Assembly (NCBI RefSeq): GCF_023898315.1
Contig: NC_064614.1
Span: forward strand, 1,053,450,432-1,053,514,431
DNA length: 64,000 nt
Reading direction: 5' to 3'
From: Schistocerca nitens
Lineage: Eukaryota; Arthropoda; Insecta; Orthoptera; Acrididae
The notes below the pieces were generated by a model, which was not told the DNA's origin, ran no database searches, and saw only the letters and a list, made by a program, of their open reading frames with translations. Positions 1 through 12,822 of the stretch are shown here, piece by piece. The translations under genes were made by a program, and so were the position numbers. Numbering within the stretch: the stretch's first letter is position 1; each line of letters starts with the position of its first letter.

Positions 1-1026
1 TCCCTGTGTTTATTCTTTTACGTGATTTTACCTGTTGAGAGTAACATGATGGTGCGTGCTTTGTTCTTTTTGAACTAACACCACATATGAACTTTATTAT
101 GTATTACTTCATGAACTGTGTGGCGTATATCGTGTTATATAATCATTACATATCGTGTTACATCATCATTATTTTCACCGAAGCACCTTGGCGTCTCATG
201 TTACTAATTTTGTCTGCTAGGGCCACACGTGCTCTTGATTACGTAGTTTCCTGTTAGAGTCACTATACATGTTATTGAGCTTGAAATTAAGCACCCAAAC
301 TATACCTGTATGCACTGAGAATTTTTGTACGGTAATTAATTTTCCATTATTAATAAGACTTTTACAGCCACAGTTCTCTCTGGCAGTACCGCTCACTGCC
401 CCATACGTCCACTCATTTTCTGCATTAAGGGGAGTAAAATTTTGACATATACGTTCCCAACGCTCTTACTGTGTGAAAGAGTCTGGGTTATATCCGTCAC
501 GAAACTTCTGTGTCCCCAACACGAGGCTGATTCCATGTGTAATACAATCAGTCTTTCCTTCACATTCCATCTGATATTTTTAACAGACTCCTTGTTTAAT
601 GAACAGTTAGTAGTAGGAATAAATGTTAAATTGCGTGTCTCTGCTTGTATTTGGCAAGGTTTGTATTTTAGATATGTCGTCAAATGAATTTTTGTAGCAA
701 TCCCAAGTTTGAATAAATTGTCACCATTTACGATCAAACAACATTTTATTCTCCTTAGAAGATTTTTTAGGCCATGCTTTCCAATCTCCATCCTCTCACA
801 CATGACTACCCTGAAATATTAGTGGAAATGAAACGTAGATGAAACCATTGTTACCTCACTTTCTACTACATGCTTGCTTGAATCGAAACTATTCACTGTG
901 CAAAATCATCAATTATCTTGTTTGTTGAGCCGTAATACAAACATGAGGCGTAATGAATGTGACGTAGGTGGAAGTGCATGATAACTTCTAATATATGATC
1001 GGAGGCACGATAGATGTAACCTACCA

Positions 1027-1028
<2 letters not shown>
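1..1028. other. AT-rich stretch without a recognisable gene
   Basis: No open frame here resembles a protein family I know. The small frames (up to 136 codons on the minus strand at 393-803) have no domain-like pattern and no element ends nearby. It may be old decayed repeat or plain intergenic DNA. Confidence 0.5.

Positions 1029-1102
<74 letters not shown>
1029..1102. repeat. (AT)n microsatellite
   Basis: About 36 uninterrupted AT dinucleotides, followed by a T-rich tract. A short Tyr-Ile repeat frame across it on the minus strand is only the translation of the microsatellite. Confidence 0.97.
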
Positions 1103-1106
<4 letters not shown>

Positions 1107-1274
1107 TTTATTTTTTTTTAAACTCCACATTTATCTGGCGTCTGCTCCAGATATCTGACATTCGAAGTTAATTTATTAGACAAACACCTGTTATCACGAC
1201 AGCAGTACCTACAGAGACAGGACCTTGTATCAGTTCTTCTACCGATAATTCACATCTAATAATTTTTTCATAAT

Positions 1275-2145
1275 GTGGGGCCACTCTGTAGCAATTCTGA
1301 ACGTGTGGGGTGTCGCATTGTCCTACTGGGATTGCCCAAGTCCGTCGTAATGCACAATGCACATGAATGGATGCAGGTGATCAGATAGTATCCTTACGTA
1401 CGTGTCACCTGTCAGTCATATCTAGATGACACAGTGGTCCCATATCACTCCAAATGCACACGTCCCACACCATTAAAGTGCCTCCACTAGCTACAACAGT
1501 CCCCTGTTGACATGCATGGTCCGTTGATTCATGTGGTTTTCTCCGTAGCCGTACACGTCCATCCGCTAGATACGATTTGAATCGGGAATCGTCCAACCAG
1601 GAGGAAAGTTTCCAGTCGTCAAACGACCGTTGTCGGTGTTGACAGGCTCAGGCGAGGCGTAAAGCCGTCATTAAGGGTGCAAGAGTGGGACTTTGGGTCC
1701 GAAAGCAGACGCTTGTTGATAGCCCAGCATCGAAACCTGTAGTAATTTGCGGAAGGGTTGTTCTTCTGTGACGTTGGACAATTCTCTTCTGTCGTCGTTG
1801 GTCCCGTTCTTGCAGACTTTTTCCGGCCGCAGCGATGTCCAAGATTTGATGTTTTACCAGGTTCGTGATACTCACGGTATACTCGTGAAATGGTCGTACG
1901 GGAAAATCCCCACTATATCGCTACCTCGGAGATGCTGTGTCCCATCGCTCATGCGCTGTCTATACTCACTTAAATCTTGATAACCTGGCATGGTAGCAGC
2001 AGTAACCGATCAACAACTGCGCCAGGCACTACTTGCCTTAAACAGACGTTGCCGACCGCAGCGCCGTATTCTGCCTGTTTACAAATCTCTGTATTTGGAT
2101 ATGCATGACTATACCAGTTTCTCTGGCGCTTCGGTGTATTAAATA
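1275..2145 (-). pseudogene. Tc1-like DNA transposon, decayed and missing its 3' part
   Basis: Tc1 transposases cut and paste DNA with an N-terminal paired-type helix-turn-helix and a DDE catalytic core. Read on the minus strand, the helix-turn-helix half lies at about 1650-1980 and a core block at 1405-1596 reads DDSRFKSYLADGRVR, then MVWDVC, the usual wording before the second Asp. Several frame changes separate the pieces. The right end (about 2115-2145) has the same terminal sequence as the Tc1 at 55087-56925, so it is the same family. The C-terminal third and left terminal repeat are not found; similarity stops near 1275. Dead copy. The family is recognised from its motifs; the exact left boundary is uncertain. 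Confidence 0.8.
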
Positions 2146-5100
2146 CTTAATACAGAAACAGAGAAAATGATAAATAGAACAATGACATACATGAAACATG
2201 CTTCAACATGCGCAGAAGATTTACAATGTGAGAAGCACGAAAGTAAAATCTGACATACGCATGAATACTTTCAGACAGAATCATTCGGCTGATAAACGTT
2301 GGTCAACCACACATATCATAGTGCGTTCATACGAAATAAACAACAGCGTTAATGTAACCTTTCTGGGAACAACTTCAAAATTCTTAATGTCCTGCAGAAG
2401 ATAAAATTACTCGCGCTCGTTGCAATGACTATGTGATACCGTTCAGAATTATTTAATTTTTCACACTCAGGCATTATAACCCACAAATAATTCTGCTTTG
2501 TTTAGAAGTAGTAGACTCTGCTGCTTCATTCAAAATGTATAGAGGCAAATTTGAGTTTTTTATGTCGCACTGTGGTTTTAAGGCAAGATGTGTCTACTTC
2601 ACTTGCCATCTGCTGCATTAGTAACACAAATAAAGAAGCTGAAACCCATTGATCAGTGTAATCCTTGTATTACGCTGCGTCTTAACGGCAGAAGATCAGT
2701 GACTATTCTGTTGATTGCCTTCTTTTCGCTTCTCCCACATTACAGTGAACGTCCTGCAGAGTTTAGACTCTTCGAGGTGGCTGGAAAAAGATAAGATTTT
2801 TCTCACAAGAAAAAGCAGAACCGTGAACTTCTACGTCCAGAGCTGAGTTTCAGGCTCCGCTAGTTGACACAGCATCTCTATCTCCCATCCCACACACTCT
2901 GAGCAGTTCACGGGGACAGCTATCTTCCGAGAAAACAGCATTGTTCGAAGGATCCTTTTAGAAAGATAAAAGTCTAGCTTTCAAGAGGCCAGCGTGTGAC
3001 TGGCCTTTGCCACAGCGGCAACGCTACAGAACCACATTCTGATTAAATTTCTGAAAAAAGCGTTTCTATTGGTTTATAGTGTTGTTTTCCGTAGAGCATG
3101 GACATTTCATACATGTGTATGTGTGAGTTTGCCTACTTGTCAGCTTCTGAATCGTACCATGGTGTACGAGAATTCACTAGGCTTCCTCCTCACGCCACAG
3201 TATTGTTAGTTAATAATAACTAAATTTGCAGTACTAGAAATTTGTTTAACCTTATTACTGAAATTTTATTGGATGGAACTCACAAAATCTACTTCTATTG
3301 GCCGGCGAGATTCCTGCACTGACAGAAACACCCAAGCTTCGGAGTGTTAAGATGGAGAACACTTTCTGTAATGCTACAGGGGAGTGATGTTTTGCTGCTA
3401 CGAGAACACTTACAAAATGGATGATGGAAAATACTTGTTGCCAGATGACTGATTTGATGAACCTTGCTATCGTTTAAAACGATGTGTCCAACTGAGCGCT
3501 GAGTACAGAAAAAGGAGCTGAAGTTAAGATCTCCAGCTGCTGCTTCCACTGCCAGCTGTATTCGTGCAGTACCAATGTGGTAAGATGGGACAGTGGTTGC
3601 CAATGTTGAGTGCCTTCAGCAATCAGATGCACCGACCTAACGTCTCACAGCCAAATAGCCACTTTCATTGTGCATTTTGGTGAGCTTTCTGGCGTTCGTA
3701 ACTATTTTTCCACGTTCTTTCTGTACGCCCTTAGCCACCCTTGTATTCACTAGTCACATCCACGAAATACCAGCATAAATAAACTTCTATCATTGCCACC
3801 ATCCTGTGACAAGATTAGCTGTTACAATTATAATCTCTTTCCCAGATGCAAAGTGTTCATTCAGCTGTATCAGTGGGTAAGTCTCATATTGACGTTTACG
3901 GTACAGTGACCACTTGTTTCCGTTGTAGCTAGACGATCGCACCTCTCATTAGTATATCTGTGTGCGTGGTGTGCTACCTATATATTTATACCTGATGGGG
4001 CCACCCCTATTAATTATCATTTCAGTAAGACGTTTCTGTTTGTATGTCACTATCATTTCCTTGAAATTAACTTACATGATCGTATGGGGTGCTTCCTTCT
4101 CTGTAGGACACCGGAGATCGGGTTATAGCATCATAGGATAGCTAAACAGCACAGCCGACACCCCACAGCACGTAGTCTCTCTCATGCAGGAAGACTGTAG
4201 CAACTTAATGTACTGCATTTATGAACGAACAACGTTACATGGTATTTCGTCTCTAGTGGAAAATTTGGATCTAGCTTTGTTATCCGTATCGACATCGTAG
4301 AATGTGAAGTTTTGAGTAAATGTGAACCCTTCCCGTCAAAAATACACAATACACATAATAAGATAGGTGTTCATTTTTGCCATTAACATTTTCGTTTCGC
4401 AAGATACCTCATCTAAATCATTCCCGAAATTTTACCTGGTTTATTAAAGAAGTTCATTGCACTTTGAAGAATTGTTTGGAGTGGAATCTTCGTTGTATTA
4501 ATTTTCTGAGAGTTTAGTAAATTTGAAAATGAGACACTGCCATTTCCGCAACTAGCTCCGGTCAGATGGGCCAGAGTGGTCCAGTGATGTAATGCAACCA
4601 CCAAATTTCTTCAGTCAGATGTCGGTGATTCATACACCTTTGAAGGCAGCAACAAAACAATAACAGAAGAATGTTTACTGCAACTCTAAACATCGCGGTC
4701 ATTGTTTAGATAAGTTAATTCACTTCTTAACATTCATAAGCAATAGGAAATGAAATAAATTAAATTAAGCTTGCAATGCCAAGTTTTAAATATAAAGTCA
4801 AGTGAGCAGTATCCAGTACTATCTTAGAATACAGTCATCGTAAATTTTTCTTGCAGTCTAGTACCAAACAACTTTTGAATACGTATCTTCAGTTAAATTC
4901 ATGTTAAATACGAAAAATTTTGAAGGTAGTCTGAAAACTTTCCAACGTTGATTTATGTATGCTAGAGGACAAATAGTAACGCCCCTGCTCCGTGTTTTGT
5001 CTTTCACATCACAGTCACTTAAACTGGCTACACAGTGCAAGAAATAATAAAAAAATTACTTAACAGAAATTCTTGCATGACACTAATGTATTAAAATCAC

Positions 5101-6367
5101 TGATTAATAATAACATATACTCGCATATTGGTAGCATATTATTATTATTATTAGTATTATTATTGTTATTATGATTCTACGTTGTTGTTTTATATGTATG
5201 AGATGATAGTGGGAGAGTGTGTATTCATGATTATTTTGTCTGTGTCGAAAATACAATGTAGCGGCAGTCGGACACTGTAGACAGCTACGTCAAGGTTAGA
5301 CACAGTAAAGAGTACGCCGAAACGGGTTCAGTGAAGGTACGTCAATTCACTACAGATAACGAACCACACCAACTATTTTACCTGACAAAACCGTGGAAAC
5401 ATTTCGTTCGAATTAACAACGTTTTGGTGTAACATAACTTAGTAACTCGATCGTTTGCAGACTCACTAGCTGTAGCTTATAAGTTATACGAGAATTGCCT
5501 TTGTGTGTAGGTTTCAGTTGTACCTCCTGCAGAGCGAGGTTCACAATGGCGTCATCAGTGCTGCTGTTGTCCACTGAGCTAGCGCGTGGGTGCGGGGTAA
5601 GTTAGTTTGTGTGTACCCTACCACGCTACAGCTGCAGTGACTTTGAAATTGCAGCTGTTAAGGAAATTAACATACGACGGAAATTATATTAGCTGGACAT
5701 CACACTCCCATCTGTTGCTGATGCAAATTTACTTACCTGCGAGTTACTACAACATGGGACGCTGGCAGAACGAAACAGATTTGGCGTATACAGAGCTACT
5801 GAAACACAGAGTTTCTGGTATTACAGGCACTATTTTGGCAATGCTTACAGACAAGCGATCCTTTACATTACGCAGCTTAATTTGAAATGTCAGATTTTTC
5901 TCTGGAGATACATGGGAACTACGTTTCACTCTCTCTCTGCTACCTACCTTATCATATCACTTTATATTTTAGGAGTTATATCTACAAACATGGAAACTGA
6001 AAAGAAACAGCTGGAATATTTACAATTTGTATTGCAAATTCATCAGTAGTGTTAATAAAGGAAGGTGTGAAATTTTCAGGTAACTTACGGGAATGCAGCT
6101 CGGTAGCGGCTTCGACAACTGCAGATATTTCGACAGGTGCACATCCGTCAGTTTTAAGAGACAAAGGCATTTGCACTTTGGGAATAACAAGGTGTGCCCC
6201 TATACAGTAATCGGCTGTTGTTGAAGATGCCACACAGCTGCGAAGTCACTTGAACATTTTATTTGCCGCACAACTTAAGTTTATCACTTCTTACAGTTTG
6301 AATACTGCCACGTTTCTATAATTAACTATACACTCTGTAGATAAGGTATTCATGTGGAGTTTTCACT
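2146..6367. other. Unassigned intergenic DNA, about 4.2 kb
   Basis: I see no recognisable coding region, RNA gene or element ends. Frames of 60-102 codons at 3295-3603 (-), 5607-5885 (+) and 5982-6233 (-) show no family pattern and are best treated as chance. A short ATT repeat lies at 5138-5172. Old mobile DNA or distant regulatory sequence cannot be excluded. Confidence 0.5.
5138..5172. repeat. ATT trinucleotide microsatellite, imperfect
   Basis: A run of ATT units broken by an AGT and a GTT variant. Simple repeat with no other feature around it. Confidence 0.85.
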
Positions 6368-6556
6368 GTTCAAATGTGTGTGAATTTCTAAGAGACCAAA
6401 CTGCTGAGGTCATCAGTTCCTAGACTTACACACTATTTAAACTAACTTATGCTTAGAACAACACACACACCAATGTCCGAGGGAGGACTCGAACCACCGG
6501 CATGAGGGGCCGCACAATCCATGACATGGCACCTCAAACCTCCTGGCCACGCCGCA
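6368..6556 (-). mobile_element. tRNA-derived SINE, older copy
   Basis: On the minus strand this starts with a Leu/Ser-tRNA-like head containing a B-box-like GGTTCGAGTCC relative near 6485-6500. It then carries the tail shared with the SINEs at 11029, 36650 and 43604 (GACTGATGACCTCA-type wording, then TTAAGTCC-like sequence, ending in CATTTGAAC). The copy is diverged and I could not find a clean target-site duplication. SINEs are copied by LINE machinery and encode nothing. Confidence 0.8.
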
Positions 6557-7774
6557 CTACATTTTTCGCTGTGACAATTTCTTGACACAGTAGATCAGAA
6601 GCGCTAATTAGCTCAATGATAATCGCAGACGCCCTCTAAACGAATCTTATTCACTCAGATGAATCATTTCATTGCTGCTGCAATCCAGGACCGGAATAAT
6701 GAACTAAAACTAGAAACCGATCCGAGACTGCGTCGGGAGTTCAGCGACATAATCCGTCACCTTTAAAATTTCATCGTACGGGCATTTTTCATTGCTTCGC
6801 AGGTAACTTCTCCAGCTGAAACTCTCGATTCCGATAGCTATCATGTTACAAAGTAAAATTCTATAATAAAGCGCAACTGTTGAAGAAAAGATTTAATTTC
6901 ATGAAACATTGTTATGGCTACAGCGACCGTAATTCTGTCTGTTACTGACGGATGAATTGAAAAAGCAATATTACTTTTTATTCATAAGTGATGAAATATT
7001 TAGTGCTACACCCCGAGCTGATGCAAAATGAAAAACTCCAGTATTAGATCCTGAGTTTGGGACCATAGCAAAGTTTTCATTCTTTACTTGACAGATTTGC
7101 GTCAGAAAGGTGATCTGACCATAAAAATTATTCTGTCATATTTCTCTTAGCCCAGGGAACGTACATCACAATACCATAAGAAATTCTTAGTGCAATAATA
7201 CAGTCCATTTGTGGACTATAAATTTGAGAATTAATTACCCTTAATCAAATTTCCGAACATACCTGATGAGACTGTAAACTGAATGACAAATATTGTAACT
7301 CTTTTTTATGTTATCTATAAAAATTTCGGATCGAAACTACAGCTAAACTGCGTGGCCTGGAGCTAATTTCCGCGATGAAATATATTTCTAAACTATTTCA
7401 TCCTCCAGTGAAACCCTCCTTTCAGATAGTAAAAGTTCGTCCACCAATGCCTTACTGCACATACCTCATTCAGACATTTGTGTGACGAGTTCGACTATAC
7501 ATATATCTCACCACGCAATATATTGGAAGATTTAATGTCATTTGCTGATTGATTTAATTTCTGAAACTCTTATGAAGTATTATGAATTTTTTCTCCTATT
7601 AGCAGGCCATTCCTTTTCTACATATATTTTGTCATCAGACACGAAATAATTGTGCGTTGCCATATCATTAATCTACTTAATCACAGAATTGACATCTTCT
7701 GCTGAACTTTCTTCTAAGTTCTTTATCAGATGTATCTACAAATAAATAAAGTATATAGTAACGTGAGCACACAG
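6557..7774. other. Unassigned stretch between a SINE and an RTE LINE
   Basis: No open frame, RNA gene or element signature that I can support. AT-rich with scattered stop codons in all frames. Confidence 0.5.
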
Positions 7775-8997
7775 TTGCTAGTGTAATGTTCTCGTCATCA
7801 ATTTTTGCTGTTGCCTCGCTCACTCTTTTTACTGTCTCTTGGCTCTTGTGTATATTGTATAATATCCGTTTCTCGCTACAGCTTACCTCTATTTTTCTCA
7901 AAAATTCGATAATTTTGCACCAATTTACATTATCGAACGCTTTTTCTAGGTCGACAAATCCGATGAACGTGTCTTCGTTTGTCTTTAGTCTCGTTTCCAT
8001 TATCAATCGCAATGTCCGAATTGCCTCTCTCGTGCCTCTACCTTTCATAAAGCCAAACCGATCGTCATCTAACACATCCTGAATCCTCTTTTCCGTTATT
8101 CTGTGTATTATTCTTATGAGTAACTTTGATGCGTGAGTTGTTAAGCTGATTGTACGAAAATTCTCGCACTTGTCACCTCTTGCAATCTTCGGAATTATAT
8201 GGATGATATTTTTCCGAAAGTCAGATGGTATGTTGCCACACTCATACATTCTACACACCAACGTGATTAGACGTTTTGTTGCTACTTCTCCCAATGGCTT
8301 CAAAAATTCTAATGAAGCGCTGTCTATCTCTTCTGCCTTATTTGATGTTAAATTTCTTCGAAGCTCTCTTTAATTCTGATTCTAATACTGGTACCCCTAT
8401 CTCTTCTAAATCGACTCCCGTTTCTTCTTCTATCACATCAGGCAAATCTTTTCCCTCATAAAAGCCTTCAATCTACTCTTTCCACCTATCGGCTCTCTCC
8501 TTTGCATTTAACAGTGGAATTCGCGTTGCACTCTTAAAGTTACCACCCCTGCTTTTAATTTCAAAGAAGGTTATTTTGACTTCCGTATATCCTGAGTCAG
8601 TCCTTCCAACAATAATTTCCTTTTCGATTGCTTGACATTTTTCATGCAGCCATTACGTCTTAGGTACCCTGCACTTCCAATTTATTTCCTTCCTCAGTGA
8701 CTTTTATTTCTGTATTCATGTATTTCGCTCATTTTTTTTGTACTTTCTTCTTTCATCGATCCTGTTACCCACAGTTTCCTCGCAGTTACCTTCTCTTTAC
8801 CTACGTTTTTCTTTCCATCTTCTATGATTGCCCTTTTTAGAGATGCCTATTCCTCTTCAACTGTACTGCCTACTGAGCTATTCCCTATTGCTACACCTAG
8901 AGAACTGCAAGTGTATGTCGTCATTCTTTTGCACCTCTGTGTCCCACTTCTTTGTGCATTGATTCTTACGGACTTATCTCTTAAACCTCAGTCTGCT
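7775..8997 (-). pseudogene. Reverse transcriptase part of RTE LINE copy A
   Basis: The clearest frame (7677-8303) carries the fingers and palm start: the GFMKGRGTREA block, then motif A as FVDLEKAFDNVNWCK with its catalytic Asp intact. The frame leaves LINE similarity after about codon 175, so motif C (FADD in copy B) is missing. Upstream pieces (8303-8997) match the linker between endonuclease and reverse transcriptase of copy B but are shifted by indels. The LTR fragment at 8998 separates this from the endonuclease. Inactive. Confidence 0.85.
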
Positions 8998-9980
8998 TGA
9001 GAGAGGACATGTTACTCTCTCATCTATTTTTCGTAAATGGAAAATTATTAAATATTTTGTTACAACCTTACTGTGATTGGCCCACGACGGGGTGAAGGCA
9101 GTGTCGTTCGTACACTTTGTGAAAAAACGGAATTTTTTTATCTGGAAAGGTGCGAGGCACTGGGGTTCCAGACTTCGGTCTGGAAGCATCTTCTGGTCGA
9201 AGCTGTGGCATGTGTGGTGGGTACTTGTTACCTGGCCTGAGACTGACTTCACTGGAGAGCCTGTGGTGGAGTTCTTACCAACAGTGTGACTTAAATGTCT
9301 GAATACTCGTTGCGGAGGGCACACTAATTCGTTTTTCGTTTACCACTCTTCACATTTGGTATCCTTGTGGGCTCTGTCGTATAAGTGATCCAAATTGTTC
9401 CTTAGTACAACCAGTGAACGGGTGTGCCACACACTAAAATCTACTGTGATTTCAGGACTCTGGCAGAGAGTGAATAGCGATCCGTCTGCCTGATCGCTAG
9501 ACCGTGAGATTTTGCATTTATTTCACGGTCGCGATCGATTCACAGGTGGCGCCTTACGCCTCGCCTCCGCTGCACACATCTCCCCAGCTGCAAGTTACAT
9601 CGCTGAACAAAGCAAACAGGGTAACGTAGTGCTGCTCGGGGCTTGTCAGGGCGTACAGATCTCAATCGCCACTTGCTCTCAGTTGCACCTCTGTAGACTA
9701 TATAGATTATCAAAGTCTGCTCAGCGTCAGATTAATTCAGATTGCATTATCCACAATTTTAGGGCCAGAGTACTTGACTCACTTCTTCCACCCACAATCC
9801 TTGTCCACTGTTCTCTTAACCCAGCTGTGAGTTGTTTACTGTATTCAGTCAATAACTATAATTTATGTCTGTTTTTCTTTTAAAAAATAAATGTTTTCAG
9901 TAAATTTTACTACATTCTCAAGCATTTTATATAGTCAGCACCACGAGTAAACTTACATTGTGGCGTCCCATGTCAGGATA
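8998..9980 (+). mobile_element. LTR retrotransposon fragment: one LTR plus a few leader bases
   Basis: This segment interrupts copy A at a point where copy B is continuous, so its edges are visible by comparison. It starts with TG and holds a TATA-like element (CTATATAGA, about 9698-9706) and an AATAAA polyadenylation signal near 9884, spaced as in an LTR. At about 9951-9957 it reads ACTTACA, closely followed by TGTGGCGTCCC, which resembles the TGGCG start of the primer-binding site in the gypsy element at 20304. I therefore read it as one LTR (8998 to about 9957) plus leader rather than a pure solo LTR. Duplication at the edges is unclear and the family is unknown. Confidence 0.5.
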
Positions 9981-10722
9981 GCCTCCATCACTACTAGGTC
10001 GTGCTCTGAGTCTATATCTTCTCCTGGGTATGCGTTACAAAGCAGTATCTGATTTCGGAATCTCTTTCTGACCTTGATGTAATCTATCTGAAATCTTCCC
10101 ATATCATCCGCCTTTTTCCAAGTACATATCCTCCTCTTGTGATTCTTGAACAGAGGATTCAGTATTTCAAACAGAAATTTATTGTCTCTTCTGCCTTTCC
10201 TTGTCCCATGCCCACATTCTCCTGTAACCTTTTCTTCTACTCCTTCTCCTAAAACTGCATTCCAGTTTCCCAAGACTATTAGATTTTCATCTCCCTTTAT
10301 GTACTGTATTACCCTTTCAACATCCTCATATACTTTTTCTCTCTATTCATCTTCAGCTTGCGAGTCTGCCTGTATACCAGAACTATCTTTGTCGTTGTTG
10401 GATTGTGTCGATTCTGATCACTGAACTGCTCACAATAACACACACTCTGCCAAATCTTCTTATTCATAACGGATCCCACTGCCGTTACACCATTTTCAGC
10501 TGCTTTTGATGTTACCCTATACTCATCTGACCAGAAATCCTTGACTTCTTTCCATTTCACTTCACTGACCTCTACTGTGTCTTTATTGAGCCTTTGCATT
10601 TCCATTTCCTGATTTTCTAGCTTCCCTACCACATCGAGCTTCTGACATTCCACTCGTAGAACGTTATCCTTTCGTTTGTTATTCGGTCTTTTTCTTATAG
10701 TCGCGTCCCCTTGGCATTCCAC
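9981..10722 (-). pseudogene. Endonuclease part of RTE LINE copy A
   Basis: An APE-type endonuclease nicks target DNA to prime reverse transcription. Two overlapping frames (10722-10309 and 10273-9953) carry the domain: VSEVKWKEVKDFWSDEYRV, then MGNWNAVLGEGVEEKVTGE, the KNHKRRICTWKK block, and DIDSEHDLVVM at the end where copy B has the canonical SDH. The GDWN and SDH motifs have thus become GNWN and SEH, and a frameshift near 10300 splits the domain. Non-functional. Confidence 0.85.
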
Positions 10723-11028
10723 TCACAGAGATCCGAATAATCGACTATACCCGAATCTTTTGCCAGTGGAGAGATCACCATGGCACTTTTTCAATTACAG
10801 GCTACATGTCCTAAGGATACACGTTTATGTGTCTTTAATGCTGTGGTTTCCATTGTCTTCTGCATCCTCATGCCGTTGATCATTGCCGATTCTTCAGTCT
10901 TTAGGGGCAGTTTCACACCCCAAGGACAAGAGAGTGTCCTGAACCTCTCTCCGCTCATCCGCCGTCTTTGACAATGCCGTTAGCAGGACGAGGGTGACTT
11001 CTTATTCCGGAAAGCTTGAGCCGCCAAT

Positions 11029-11218
11029 TAGCCGAGCGGCCTAAGGCGCAGCAGTCATGGACTGTGCGGCTGGTCCCGGCGGAGGTTCGAGTCCTCCCTC
11101 GGGCATGGGTGTGTGCATTTGTCCTTAGGATAATTTAGGTTAAGTAGTGTGTACGCTTAGGGACTGATGACCTTAGCAGTTAAGTCCCATAATGTTTCAC
11201 ACGCATTTGAACATTTTT
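11029..11218 (+). mobile_element. tRNA-derived SINE with 13-bp target-site duplication
   Basis: The head is a class-II tRNA-like sequence: TAGCCGAGCGGCC (A-box region), then GGTTCGAGTCC (B box, about 11083-11093). The body contains GGGACTGATGACCTTAGC and ends in CATTTGAACA plus a T run. It is flanked by TTGAGCCGCCAAT at 11016-11028 and again at 11219-11231. Copy B of the RTE LINE has the uninterrupted site, which proves insertion into the LINE leader. Pol III transcription from the internal boxes is expected from SINE biology. Confidence 0.93.
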
Positions 11219-11231
11219 TTGAGCCGCCAAT

Positions 11232-11343
11232 GCTGATTATTAATCGAAAATTAAGGAGCGGCGGGTTTAGAACCCGGGACGAGGTCGATTCGATTACTAG
11301 ATTACTAATCAAAGACGCTACCCCTGGACCATAGATACATGGA
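11232..11343 (-). other. tRNA-like 5' end of RTE LINE copy A
   Basis: On the minus strand the element begins at about 11343 with a sequence like TGGTCCAGGGGTAGCGTC (A-box-like), followed about 50 bases later by CCCGGGTTCTAAACCC, a damaged T-arm and B box. The same arrangement, better preserved, begins copy B at 26843. The flanks of the two copies diverge exactly outside this block, so it belongs to the LINE. Confidence 0.65.
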
Positions 11344-11348
11344 AGCAA

Positions 11349-11690
11349 TTATGAGGCAGACTGCCAGATTTCTATTGGTATGGTCGATCAGTACGCGTAT
11401 ACTACGAAGATGCTTCGGGATCTCAAATGGGAGTCTCTAGCGTTTTCGCGTGAAACACTATTTAGAAAATTTAGAGAGAGGATATTTGAGACTGGCTGCA
11501 GAACCTTTCTACAGCAGACAACGTACATTTCACATAAGGGCCTCAAAGACATATAGACAATTGTTTTTCCGTAAAGCTATTTGCGATAAGAGTATGAAAC
11601 AAATTGACTAGCCTTGGTAGATAACACCCTTCGCCATGCACCATATGGATGTTTGCGGGTACGTATGTAAATGTAGATCGCAAAAGCAGA
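11349..11690 (+). pseudogene. 3' end of a Jockey/I-like LINE (RT C-terminal tail)
   Basis: One frame reads MLRDLKWESLAFSRETLFRK near 11410-11470, matching the ML..L.W.SL..RR tail conserved after reverse transcriptase in many Jockey and I-group LINEs. The next 200 bases match the 3' end of the plus-strand LINE at 49295-49478 in wording and order, ending with GTATGTAAATGTAGATC. It is a 5'-truncated, decayed copy. Assignment to a clade is tentative. Confidence 0.65.
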
Positions 11691-12822
11691 AAAGGTGGAA
11701 TGAATTCATTTCAGACTGAAAATCATGACTTTCAGATCAAGTGCCATTTAACTACCTCTCAGACATATATATTTAGTAATACCTTTAACAGATTGTACTA
11801 TCGTATGGTCCATTGTTGCAACTAAAAAGACAAATCAGGTCTTCAGACAGTAAGTAAAATCTTGAAAAATGTTATTATGTCGGCTAGTATTACCCGCACA
11901 AATATGTCCTACATTGTAATGCGCGTGTCAGTGGCTTTCCAGGCGTACGGGGTGGCAAAATGTACTGCTTTAGAGCTAATCCCGTTGAAGTCTATCCGAC
12001 AACAATGTCCAAAAATCAAATGAGTTATTAATTAGTGAACTTTTTGAAATTATCTTGAATATTCGTAATTAACAATTTTTAATGATGATGATTTCCAATG
12101 GGAATAATATTAATGAACCATTTTCGAAATAAAGCCAGTACATGAAGAATATTTACATTTTTTAAAAATTAGTAAAGCGTAACTCACGACATTAAAACAT
12201 AACGAAATGTGAAATAACAATAACTTTGAATTTGATTGTATCGCACAGTAAATTTATTAAGTGTATCGAGCAATCGTTTCCTTAACTGTATCGAGAGGTA
12301 CTACACGTAGCAGAAGATGAGCCAGTAATCAGTTATATTACATTGCAACAGCGTTAACCAGTACTAGGGTTATCTCTGGCGTTCGCTTTCGTCGGAAACT
12401 ACAAATGCAAAACGTGGCTAGGCAAGCCATTCACTTTTGTTTTCGGGGTGTGCTTAGTCCGCGCCACACGCCGAGCATAACTGCAGAGTCCTACGGACTG
12501 ATGAAATTGGCGCCGAAATTTGATATACAACATTGACTTTGTTGCATCTAATTGGTCATACTCCAGTCTAATCTTTCTTCTGTCGAAAGCGATAAAACAA
12601 TTTTAATTGAGGGACTGGGTATCGCAAAGCACTGAGAACACTGTGTAAGAGAGAAAGAAATGCATTTATATACTCTCCCATGCTTTAAGGAAGTTTTAGA
12701 AAATCTTTTTAGGCATTTTTTTCTCTTCAGATTGACAAAAGACGTACTATGGACACCACGTCTCCCGGTGCTATAAACTTTGTACACTTAATATTTTTAC
12801 ATTAACGTTTTTTCTCATGCTA
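11691..12822. other. Unassigned AT-rich stretch
   Basis: No coding or structural feature that I can support. A 79-codon frame at 12548-12787 (-) has no family resemblance. Confidence 0.5.

Larger units (their letters stand above)
7775..11343 (-). mobile_element. RTE-type LINE copy A, 3'-truncated and twice interrupted
   Basis: A non-LTR retrotransposon read right to left: tRNA-like 5' end (11232-11343), 5' leader, endonuclease (about 10722-9981) and reverse transcriptase (8997-7775). It is homologous over its length to copy B at 17871-26845. It lost everything after the middle of the reverse transcriptase near 7775, an unusual 3' rather than 5' truncation, so a later deletion is likely. An LTR fragment (8998-9980) splits the coding region and a SINE (11029-11218) splits the leader. 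RTE assignment is from protein wording recalled for the CFDP2-like/RTE group. Confidence 0.85.

Noticed and set aside
909..1130. Frame with a Tyr-Ile repeat
   Set aside because: Translation of the AT microsatellite only.
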